Of a DNA stretch of 64,000 nt, positions 37,601 to 47,300 are shown one piece after another; the first letter of the stretch is position 1, and the number at the start of each line of letters is the position of its first letter. The translations under genes and the position numbers were made by a program. The notes under the pieces are model-generated. The model was not told where the DNA came from, did no database searches, and worked only from the letters and a program-made list of their open reading frames with translations. Source of the DNA: Prunella strophiata (taxonomy: Eukaryota > Chordata > Aves > Passeriformes > Prunellidae); NCBI GenBank assembly GCA_036583965.1, contig JAZBQD010000030.1, positions 51,089,551 to 51,153,550 on the forward strand, given 5' to 3'.

Positions 37601-38013
37601 CACTCCTTTGCATGTGCCCCAGCCCTGTGCAAGCACTGCAGTCTCATCTGTAGCCACTGCCACTGCCTTGGCAAATCAGGACTCCCATGAACACCATAAG
37701 GATGTTCTTACCCTGGGATTCCCCTGCCCTTTCTCAGGCTACTTCCACTTCATTATCTGTAAGTAGCCTCTCTGGTTCATTCCTTGCTGAAGGAGAAAGA
37801 CATTTCCTCACATTTTAATCTACTTGATCCAAGACCATACCTAGGGGCATCTACTAGGACATGTGACAAAAGTATTTCCAAGAAAGAAGTATCTCCAGGC
37901 AGAGAGAGTAGCTCTTCTATGCTGTGACTACAAGCACATGTGTAATATAGAAAAACTCACACTTGTCGTGTAAGGGACCAATCCTGCCTCTTCCATGGCC
38001 TTTTTTCTTCTTT
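34604..38013. other. Unique non-coding DNA, no gene seen
   Basis: No gene is recognised. A GC-richer part (36180-36720) contains several overlapping frames of about 75-105 codons with no recognisable domain. A short symmetric element CCATTG-AC-CAATGG lies at 35743-35756. Confidence 0.6.
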
Positions 38014-38127
38014 AATGGAATCATAAAATGGTTTGGGGTTAAAAAAGGACCTTAGATATAATTAATTCCAACATCCTGCCATGGGCAGGGACATACTTTC
38101 CAGCTGAACAGGTTGCTCAAAACCTTC
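38014..38127 (-). mobile_element. CR1 LINE fragment, 3' end
   Basis: Minus-strand CR1 end: ATGGAATCATAAAATGGTTT, AAAAAAGGACCTTAGATATA, CCATGGGCAGGGACATACTT and GAACAGGTTGCTCAAAACCT. About 115 bp are recognisable and diverged. Confidence 0.87.
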
Positions 38128-39114
38128 TCTGCACTGAAGGTCTTCAGTATAAAACACTTGTGGACCCTCACTTCACTGGACCATTTGTCTGATGAGTGTC
38201 AGCCTCTCCACTAGCACAACTTGCTGTTTCAAGGCTGAGAGCTAGATTCAGTGTGCCCAAGTACAGGTGAACAAGCCATTGCCAGCTGCCAACAGCATCT
38301 GAGGCATTGGCACAGTGACAACCATACCCTACTGAAGTGACAGCCAGGGGCCATACCTAGCACCCAAGGATTCCTCAAATGGCACTACATGTTTGGGTTT
38401 AGGCAACTGAATCAGGTCCACAGCATGTACAAAGCACATTTCTTGTCTTGGGCAGAAGTGCCAGCCTTGTACTCAACCAAGTACAACCTCAGTTCAGTAA
38501 ACCAAACCAGAGATGGCCACATGCTAGGGAGAGGGAATTTTGGGGTGTCCAAGCAATGCCAGTGTGGTAGAAAGAGCTGCATGCCCCAAAGCCTTCATTT
38601 GAGGGGACACAGTCTGAAATCTTGTCATGCATGGAGCACCAGAAGCTACAGGGGCAAGGTGCTGAGCTTGGAACTGTAGGCTGATGCAGCAGCCTCCACT
38701 TTGGTTTCTCTCAGTAGTAAGTTAGCTTCAATGGTTGATGCCATTTTAGAATGTTGCCTTATATTTATTTCTCTTTTTTATCTGTGCAATAAGTTAAAAA
38801 ATGCCATATGCCTGTTTTTATATTCCTCAGGCTTCATCCCCACACACACACCATACACACACAGTTTCCAGTTGAGTAAGGAATGCGACGCATTTATCTG
38901 TGGCTCAGCACAGACACTGGTATAGCAATGCATACATCCAGTGTGGGCGTAGGAGAGATATAGATGCCATATGGAAATCACATCTGACACATACAGCTTG
39001 GGACAAATGGCAGAAAAATCTGTGCCGCTCACGTGCACCATGGAAAGAACTTTTTCTGAAAATTGTTAGCTTTGGCTTTATAACTCTCTGATACACCAAA
39101 GCACAGATGCCAGC
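38128..39114. other. Unique non-coding DNA, with a CA microsatellite
   Basis: No gene is supported. A CA-rich run lies at 38839-38863, broken by a CCAT interruption. The last 250 bp begin a CpG-richer zone that continues into the GC-rich segment after 39115. Confidence 0.6.
38839..38863. repeat. (CA)n microsatellite, interrupted
   Basis: Two short CA runs separated by CCAT, about 25 bp in all. Confidence 0.9.
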
Positions 39115-39414
39115 TTGTTATCAGAAAGGAGTTGGAGGGAGAGATGGGACTTGACTGTGGCACAGAAGGAGAGTTGGTCACCCTCAGCTTCCTCCCCTCA
39201 CCCAGATTTGCAAACAGGCTGGACCCAGCCTAAGGAGGCAGCTGTGCTACGCCCACCCACCGACTGGCAGCTCCACATCGGCATTCCCATGACTGCCAGG
39301 AAAGAGCTGGCTGCCATCCTGCCTCCCAGAGCTCCCTCCCTTCAGGGGACAATAAACACTTCACCTTCTAAAAACTGGATTGCCGGATACTTTATACAGC
39401 CAAATGATAACTGA
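39115..39414 (+). other. GC-rich, CpG-retaining segment with AATAAA; possible terminal exon or old LTR
   Basis: An open frame runs across 39115-39414 (99 codons, with no ATG at its left end). The segment is clearly more GC-rich than its neighbours and holds several CpGs (CTACGCCC, CACCGACTGG, ACATCGGC). A canonical poly(A) signal AATAAA lies at 39351-39356, just where the GC-rich part ends. This is the pattern of a 3'-terminal exon or of a retroviral-type LTR. I recognise neither a protein domain nor an LTR family, and no target-site duplication could be fixed. Confidence 0.25.
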
Positions 39415-40388
39415 TAGGCAAAGAAGAGAAATCAAGCACGGCAAGGAGTTTAAGGCGGGTTGAGAAAAAGATAAGTTAGAAATAGGATTTAATTATACAG
39501 ATGTTATGGTGATTAGGGTCATCCAAGTATGTAGATGGATTTGCAAATCCAGGAAGTTTTGCTCTGGTGACAACAATTTCTTCCCCCTCCATCTTGCCTC
39601 CTAGACAGCACAGCCCTCAGAGCGCCTAGGGGAGACGACCTTGGCACTCCCCCTCTCCTAATGACAAGAGGGGTTGTACCAGCACTGATGCAACTTGTTT
39701 GGATGCCCAGGGCAGGCTCAGCCCCCAGCAGCACTCAGGCAGTCTGAAGGGAGGCTGCTTTTCCAGGGGTGGGGAGTGGGGAGGAGGAAGACGTGATTTA
39801 TGGAGGAGGCTGGCACCTATCCACCGAGCCAGAGGTTTGCAAGTAGAAGGTTCTATCACCCACTCTCTATGCAAAGAGACTCATACCATCATCAGTGAAA
39901 GTCTGAACAAAGACCCAAGGGCTGGGCTGGTGGAGGGAACATGTTGTTCTCCAGTGTGAAATGAATGTGGAGTTGAAAAAGTTGGGGTTTGGGTGGAGCT
40001 GGGGTGGTCATGCTTCCCAGCAACTGTGGGTGATGCAGGCAGAACCCTTCCCTCAAACCCCGCAAAACCAAAACTGCAACACTGGGAGCTGAACTGGGCA
40101 AACTCATTTGTTTAACCCTTAGAATGCAGCTTCTAACTGGCTGCAGTTGCTCATAATCATCTCAGCTGAAGTGAATATTGACAAAATGTCCCAGTTTTTA
40201 TTTCCCCAGCACCAAACCTGTTTCAGTATTTACAAAGTGCTTTTGGGGTGGTGGTATCAGTAGCTGGCATTTCCCACACAAACATTTCTCTCAGCAACCA
40301 TTATTCTCAGTCAACCTAATCCAACCTGAAATCCTAGCACTAACACCATGCTAAAGAGGGGAGTAATTCTCATCAGTCCAACAGTGAT
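39415..40388. other. Unique non-coding DNA, no gene seen
   Basis: Moderate CpG continues to about 39830 (for example AGAGCGCC and GAGACGACC). No gene or repeat is recognised. Confidence 0.55.
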
Positions 40389-40438
40389 GGAGGAGGAAAA
40401 GGAGGAGGAGGAGGAAAAGGAGGAGGAGGAGGAAAAGG
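40389..40438. repeat. 18-bp purine-only minisatellite (GGA runs plus AAAA)
   Basis: The unit GGAGGAGGAGGAGGAAAA repeats with exact 18-bp spacing; AAAA tracts lie at 40397-40400, 40415-40418 and 40433-40436, giving about 2.7 units. One strand is all purine. The plus-strand reading gives a Glu/Lys-rich peptide (EEEKEEEEEKEEEEEK), which is a by-product and not evidence of a gene. Confidence 0.9.
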
Positions 40439-41310
40439 TCAGAAGACAGATGCAGGCCAGGTTACTAAAACAGAAGGGAACCAAAGGAGTCTCACAAAAC
40501 AAGGGCCAAGGAACGTGCCTGCTCTCCTTCTCCTTCAAGCAACTGCACAGCAAGGTACTGACTGTAAAAACAAACACAGCATTACAATGCAGAGGCAGGA
40601 AAAACCAAATCCCAATCACACAGAGGCAGAGAAGAAAAAGATTAATCAACTTATGCCAAACCTAATAATAACATAGTCCTCACCATTAGCCTCCCCAAAA
40701 GAGAGGAAAGGAAAACAAAGGCACTGAAACATTAAACACAGGAATTAATGGAAAATATCAGGCAAATGTAAGAATAACAAGGAGTGCAAGACTGCACAGT
40801 GGCCTCCATTTCCCTTTCCCCCATTATGCATATGGAGACAGAAAGAAAAAGAAAGCACCATTCCCAGACATAGTAATTCTGGAGTTTGTAGTTAGGAAAA
40901 TTATTTGTAAGCCAATTGAACTAAGATAGCTAAATTTTGTTCTTCTGAATGCTCTTGACTTGGTAGAGTCATTCTACTGAATTAGGTATGAAGTCAATGT
41001 GATTGCATTTTAGTCCTGCTCTGAACTCTTCCAGAGAGAGAGAGACCTGCATTGCTGGAGCTCAGGAGCTCTCAGGGAAAAGCCTGAAGTGGAGCATGTT
41101 CATCCTTGAATGGCATCCTCCAGCCAGGCATGAGGACAGGCTTCTGCAAAGCCAGGCTGTCGGGTCTGCTGTGTTTTATCCCACCCAGCACAGTGCTCAG
41201 GCTCAGGGCAACATTTTGCCATGTCTTTGGCAGCTGTCCTGACTGAGGGATGGAATTCATTTCACCCAGCTGTGAATCTCGACAGAGGAGACATTTCCAG
41301 ATGAAATTGA
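40439..41310. other. Unique non-coding DNA, no gene seen
   Basis: A purine-rich part (40439-40870) shows no gene or repeat family I recognise. Confidence 0.55.
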
Positions 41311-41478
41311 CACCTGAGGGATGCTCTTGGCAGACAGTGCAGAGAAACAAGTCTTTCTAAGGTGAGATTCACCTCACCTTCAATAAGGTGTCTAAAGTAA
41401 ATCAGGTGAGTCAGTCTCAACAGGTGTCCAATTGCCCTCCATTGCATACTAAGGGACTGTGGGTGTCTAGTTCAGGTG
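41311..41478. promoter_or_regulatory. Dense cluster of CACCT/AGGTG (ZEB/Snail-type) sites
   Basis: Eight copies of the 5-mer CACCT or its complement AGGTG lie in 168 bp: CACCT at 41311, 41370 and 41375; AGGTG at 41360, 41386, 41404, 41422 and 41474. Four of them extend to CACCTG/CAGGTG E-boxes (41311, 41403, 41421 and 41473). About 0.3 copies are expected by chance. ZEB1/ZEB2 bind paired CACCT sites and Snail factors bind CAGGTG, so this could be a repressor-binding silencer or enhancer. Within it AAGGTGA and TCACCTT (41359-41365 and 41374-41380) form a small inverted repeat. Function is inferred. Confidence 0.4.
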
Positions 41479-43009
41479 AAGGTATATAGTTGCATGAGAA
41501 TAATTCCATCTCTAGTTTATTTCCTATGCACATATTCAGGCAATGCATTTATTTATATTTAATCTATTTTCTTGCATAAGAGCAAGAGGACGGGAGTAGG
41601 CACATTCTCCTCAAGCAATGAGAACCACAACTCACATTTGCTTTCCCTTCTAGCTCCCAAGCCTCTTTCTATTATGTTTTTTCCAACCTCAGCCCTCCCC
41701 ACAGCCCCATCATCCTTTTAGTCATGCAGTGATTCCTCCTAAATGGTCCCTTTCCTCTTCAATCCTTCCCACTGGCTATCCAGCCCACCCAGCCCAAGTT
41801 TCCCCAACCAGCCCTCTCACTCAGCAAATCCAAAGCTTTTCATTGTTCCCCCTTTGCAAGAGCACTGAGACTGCAAGAGAAGTCCAGTCCCAATGTCCGT
41901 GTTCAGACATGGATGTGACAGGGGAGCCAGCAGTCAGGCTGGGGGAAAATCCCTGATCTCTCAGTTGCTCTCCTCAGCTGCTCCTGTCATGCAGGAAGGA
42001 GCAAAGATTTTATGGATGTAAGTCACAAAGCCAGTCATTTATAAACAGATGAGAGTTTTGCAAGCACTGGCAGATTTCCACACAGATACTATGGTACATC
42101 CCTGATGCAAGACCACCATCCTGCCAAATTTTGAATCCATGTCACAGTGTGGGGGACACAAAAATTCTCATAGAAAAGGCCAACAGAGCTTTTTAATACT
42201 GATATTTATTTCCCCCACTGTTCCTCTTGGAAATGGATGAGTCTGGCTGGGTTTTTTTTCCTTTCTCACATTTCTCCACATCAGTGTAAAGCACTTGAGA
42301 CAGGTGAGGAAATTCTGACATGGTTACAAAGACTGTCTCCAGCAACTTCTGTAACAGTGAGGCTGCTCCCACTGGCTGTTCCCAGCTAATAAAACACAGC
42401 ATAGCATCATTTAATCACAAACTTCATTCAGCTCTGAAGCTCATATGACTGCTTCTAAAACTTTCCATGCCTGCTTTCCAATAGACTAATTCTGCTCTCA
42501 CAAAGAGATGGACTTTACTGACAACCATGCCAAATCTTACATAAACAAGGTAAAAAATTTACCCACACCAGATCATCATCTGGTTTTATTCCTAGTCCTG
42601 ATTCAGTAGATAGAAACACTGAGTCTATAGAGTCCATACCTTAAGGAAGTTCAGCTCAGTACCCACACATGGTGGTTTGTAACATGCCTTTCTCACAGAA
42701 ACCACAGCAATGTTCCTAAAAGTTGTTCAGAGTGCAAGGATGACATGTAGAAAAAGGCTTTGAAAAGCTAGGGGAATATCCTAATATACTTTTAAGGAGA
42801 TTCTTCTTGTATGTGAGCATGTGAAAGGGCTCCCTGGGTTCTGGTCCTCCAGTCTTGTACAGATTCTGTTAATTTCCTACACCTATAAAATCCTACACTC
42901 AGTGTCACATCAGCTATTTTTTCTCACACAGAATCATTAAGATAGTCATTAAGTTACTCCAAAGCAAGGTCCACCCCTATCTGCATACCTCTGAGTGTCC
43001 AACCCATAC
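41479..43009. other. Unique non-coding DNA, no gene seen
   Basis: No gene or confident repeat is seen. ACACAGAATCATTAAGATAG near 42928 faintly resembles a CR1 terminus and may be the 3' edge of the old CR1 called next. Confidence 0.5.
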
Positions 43010-43370
43010 TAGAATGTTGGGGATTCAGCTTCCACACACAATTTCCAGCACAAGTCTCTCCCCACCACTGATCTAACCCTGACTTTCCTTGCTGCTCTTT
43101 CAAATAAACCTATTTCCCCACCATGGACCTGAAAAGCAGATGGTTTCCTTCCATTATACAACAATCTTGCACATATCTGAAGGCTGTTACCACACTCATT
43201 AATTCCCAGCCCTCTTTTCTTTCCATTAAATCAGGCCTGTCATTCAGATTTTCACACAGCACAGGACTTTCAGATCATTGAGCACTGGCATGGATCTCTT
43301 CTGAATACCTTCCACAGGTTGACTTTTGTCTCAAAGCCCAGTCTCCAAACCAGCTATGTCATAGCTGAGG
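43010..43370 (-). mobile_element. Old, decayed CR1-like LINE fragment (tentative)
   Basis: The order of blocks follows the minus-strand CR1 ORF2/3' region: CATATCTGAAGGCTGTTACC, AGCCCTCTTTTCTTTCCATT, GCACAGGACTTTCAGATCAT and GGCATGGATCTCTTCTGAAT. These correspond to the CR1 blocks TCTTCTCTTCTCCAGACTAA, CATAGGACATGCTTTCCAGA and TTGCTCTTCTCTGGA. Divergence is much greater than in the copy immediately to its right. Both borders are uncertain. Confidence 0.45.
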
Positions 43371-43427
43371 ATCCACTAGCAGTGGACAGGATGGACAACT
43401 GAGGGACCATGTCGGACTTCTCCATGC

Positions 43428-43756
43428 ACACAGAATCATAGACTGGTTTGGGATGGAAGGAATCTTAAAGATCATGTGGTTCTAACCCCACTGCCATGGG
43501 CAGGAACACCTTCCACCAGGTTGCTCAGAACTCCATCTTACCTGGCCTTGGACAATCTCTGGGATGAAGCACCCACAACTTTTCTGGACAATTTGCTCCA
43601 GTGCCACCCTCACAGTAAAGAATTTCCTCCTGATATCTAATTTAAACCTACCTCTCTTTCTTGAACCCATTCCCCCTTGTTGTGTCACTATGTACCCTCA
43701 TAAATCATCTCTCCAACCTTGTCTCTTGTAGGCTCCCTTCAGGTACTGGAAGGCCA
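43428..43756 (-). mobile_element. CR1 LINE, about 330 bp of the 3' region
   Basis: A clear minus-strand CR1: ACAGAATCATAGACTGGTTT, CACTGCCATGGGCAGGAACA, CCTTCCACCAGGTTGCTCAG, TTTGCTCCAGTGCCACCCTC, ACAGTAAAGAATTTCCTCCT, GATATCTAATTTAAACCTAC and CTTCAGGTACTGGAAGGCCA. The 3' end is complete, with 5' truncation at about 43756. Confidence 0.93.
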
Positions 43757-43925
43757 CACTTGGGTCACAGAGTGCAGTTCATAGCAGGGGCTGTGCAATG
43801 AAGTCTGTGCTGTCACCATGGTCCTTACAGCTCTCTCAAGGCTGTAGGGCATAAATAGAGTTAGAATATTGACTGAGGCTCTTAAATTAGCCTGCCCAGG
43901 TGGGAAAAGAAATAAGACATGCCAT

Positions 43926-44300
43926 TCAGGAGGGGATGAATAAGGATAGGCAGAGTGCACCCTGGAACAATGTGAGAGAGAGCTGACAAAGAGGCCCAAA
44001 GGTGTAACTTGTGATTGAATAGTTGGAGGACATTCGTTTTTGGTTCCTGGCATGTGGAATGAGTGCCCAGCAGACAGGATACCCACCAGACCTCTCCTGG
44101 GAGCTGGTAATCCCCACCCAACGGCACCAGTCAGGCTCCTGCATCAGTACCACAAACCGTAGAAGGGCATCCTTGCCAAGTGTTTTTTTCAGGGTGTCCA
44201 TATACTTGGCATGGCTACACTCACCAATTTTCAGCAGGCTTCGAGCCTTTCCTCGCATCATCCTCTCAAACCACAGAGCCTGGAATATCTCTACTTCTGC
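43926..44300 (-). other. Coding-like open segment, possible exon or decayed gene fragment
   Basis: On the minus strand the frame is open from a TAA at 44303-44301 down to a stop at 43926. Roughly the first 75 codons have gene-like codon choice (many CTG, GAG, AAG, GCC and ATG) and an amphipathic, charged peptide with stretches such as EIFQALWFERMMRGKARSLL and DTLKKTLGKDALLRFVVLMQ. CpG is retained (CGA, CGG and CGT codons). A splice-like arrangement also exists: an acceptor AG at 44298-44297 and a strong donor G|GTGAGT with the exon side ending at 44225, giving a 72-nt phase-symmetric exon. No family is recognised. It could be an exon of an unseen gene, a retrocopy, an endogenous-element remnant or chance. 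Confidence 0.2.
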
Positions 44301-47300
44301 TTATATAATACTCCCAAATTGGCTTTCACATTCTCCGTGAACCACACACAAAACCTTTGCCTTAAAGCAAAACACCCTTCTCAAGCAACAAGGAACCATA
44401 ACAGCACTGGATTACAGGAGCAGGATTCCCACTGCTCAGCGAAGGGCAGCCCCACTCCACACCCTCCCCTGTGTGCAGGGCATTGGAGAGGTGTGTGAGA
44501 GGAAGCAGCTTTTCCCCAAACACCTGCTGCTCCCCAAACTCCCCCGCCTCAACCTCAGCATGCATATAAATTGCTGCAACTGTGTCAGAAGACCAGGAAT
44601 GCATCACGGAAACCCTTTCCCTGTAACCATAGCTGGATGTAACGCTTGCAAGTGTAAAGCGCTTATGTTTGTGCAACAGCATTTCCGTACACCTGTGTTC
44701 CACCTGGAGCACGGGAAGAGGAGCTCACTGTGACCCTGTCACAGCATCATATTTAGGCACAATCACACTCTGCTGCCATGAAGGAGGTGAGGGAGGGAGT
44801 GGGGAGCTGAAAACTCTCGTTCAGTGCCAGCTGAAGCAGTAAGCGACAAAATTCAGGTTTCCACCCACTTCCTTCTAAATTTGACATTTTGCAGCTATCA
44901 TTTTCCACAAATCTGAGGAAAACGTACTTTTAGGAATAGCAGCACGACTCCAGTCCATAAAACTCTTAGAATTCACAGTCACTTTATTGATAAATGTGCC
45001 AAACAGCAAAGCAGGAAGTTAAGAGAGAACATCAGTAAGAGGATAGTAAAGGTCAGTGCAACAGGACTGCAGGAGGGACAACACAGTGACTACCATATCA
45101 ACAAAAATACCCAGATGCACCTCAAAGTCTTTGTTCGAGGGTGAATCTGTTATCATTCCAAAAAATATGTGATGAACTCCATTTCAGTAAGGCATATATA
45201 TACCTCTATTTAATCTCCCCTTAAGCAGAGATAAAGAATGTTCTTATTATCTAGACTGTGCCAGCTACTACCAGGTACATGGCAAAGCAAATGGAGAAGA
45301 GACCAGACAGCAAACTAGGCTGGGAATGTACCTGCTGTTTGTCAATTTTGTCATGGATGGTTTTTGAATAGATAAAATCCAGTGGCAGAAAGGCAGGTAG
45401 CTAATGAAACTAATGAAAATGCTGCACAGATGGAGTGACCTGCAGTCAGGTGGTGGGTGGGGTTTGAGGCTAAGACATGCTCCACAGCCCAAGGGTCCTT
45501 GGAGAGCTATGAGGAGCTGTCCCCCAGTCTCCCACTGAACAGTGGAACAGCTGTGGAACAGCTCAGTGCTCCATGGAAGGAAACAGGGCCCAGGGACTGA
45601 CCGTACAACAGATCATTAAAGCTGGGATAGAGGGATCCAGACAACATTTCACTGTTCCAGGTAATCACTCTGTGCAAAGTGCAACAACTAATCATGAGAA
45701 ATAGGGAAGAAGCCATCTCAAAATGTTCAACAACCTGGCAACTGAAGGAACATTCCGGACCCATAAGAAAGCAAAGAAACACGTATCCAAATCTACTAGA
45801 TGGAGGGTTGTATATTGCTTCCCCATTGTTTTGTGTATCTTTCAAGAGAAAGTTTTCAATCATATCTGTTCCACTAATTTAAGTTAAATTTAAAGAATAT
45901 TGGGGTCAGCTCAAAACTGCATTCTCAATTATGAAATTATTTTTCACAAAAAAATAATAAACAGAAAGGCGAAGGGAGAGGAAATGTGTAATCCCAAACT
46001 GCAGCTCCTGGAAACAGATGGAGCTGAAGACAACTTCAAAGAGAAGAATCAGACTCTTTTGCACCTGGGGAGCTCAGCAAAGCAGAGGCATTGTAGCAAT
46101 GTCCTACCACTGCTGCCTTCATGTGGCAACAAGGAGTTTGTGGTCCCTCTGCTCTGCTGCAGCTCCAGCTGCTGATGCACATCTGCCAGGGCTCCATCAG
46201 TGCTAACACACCTAATGGTTGTATGAAACACTTCCCATCCTTGCCAGAAGCAACTTTGCAAAGGTGTAGATTGGAGTTTTGTCCTCCACTTGGCATTTAT
46301 CCTGCCTCAAATGCAGTAAGATGTTTTTTAAAGGTAAATATGTTTCCTCAGTCAAAAAAACCCACTACAGTCAGAATTTTTTACAAGCTTATAGATGTTG
46401 CCAGACAAAGCCTTACCAAGGATTTGTGCAGCAGAAATCAGAATTTGCTGTTTGGCTACATACTTCCCTATGTTGCGAGGTCCCAATATATCTGGGGCCT
46501 CCAGATGCTCTGAAAATAAAATAACATACTTGAAATAGCAATATGTTTCAATAAAGCTACCAGTGTTACTAATTATATTGCTATTCTATCAATACTCCAA
46601 CTGATTATTAGTACCATTAATTATGAAAGTAAAGTAATAATAAGCCAAACTAACTGAACTGAACTAAAACTGAATTTTTATAATGGAGAGTCCTGAAATC
46701 TCTTGCATTTTAAGCAGTTTGCTGAACAAATCAATGTTAAGTCTGTGAAGAAGCAGTTCCTTAGCTAACAAGTCATCAGAAAGGCTGACAAAAGTCAGAA
46801 CACGGAGCATTACTGTATTTGTAATCATTCCAAAGGACAGTATCTGAATAAACAGCTTTAAATCTACCCTTATAGTACCTTTTTTTCTGCAAAATAGATC
46901 AAAACTGTCTCCTTTGGTAGCTAAAAGTAGGTGCTTTCTAGGGTTTAAAAAATGTGGTATTGACCTAGACAGTCCAAATGTAAGTTAAAGTCAACACTAA
47001 GAGGGGCCCAAAGCAAAACCTCAGACCTAAATAACTCCAGTTTTAAGAAGTTCTAAGTCTGGTTCATATAGATGTTTCACATGCGAGGGGGGTGCTCTCT
47101 GAGCTTCCATAGTCCTGCCAGTGGTGACATGCAGGTTGCACCTATGTGTCAGGCAACCCCCCATCACCTACACCACAAGGATGGTTTCTGGCTTGCTTTT
47201 GGCTCTCAGCCCTCAGGCTGGCTCAAGAGCTGTCTGTGTTGTGGAGGAGAGTGCTGCTCTCAGGGGTGACCTTATGGCAGGCACCTGTGTGTGCCCCCTG

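Noticed and set aside
40348..40665. Glu/Lys-rich 105-codon frame
   Set aside because: The charged part is the translation of the purine minisatellite at 40389-40438.
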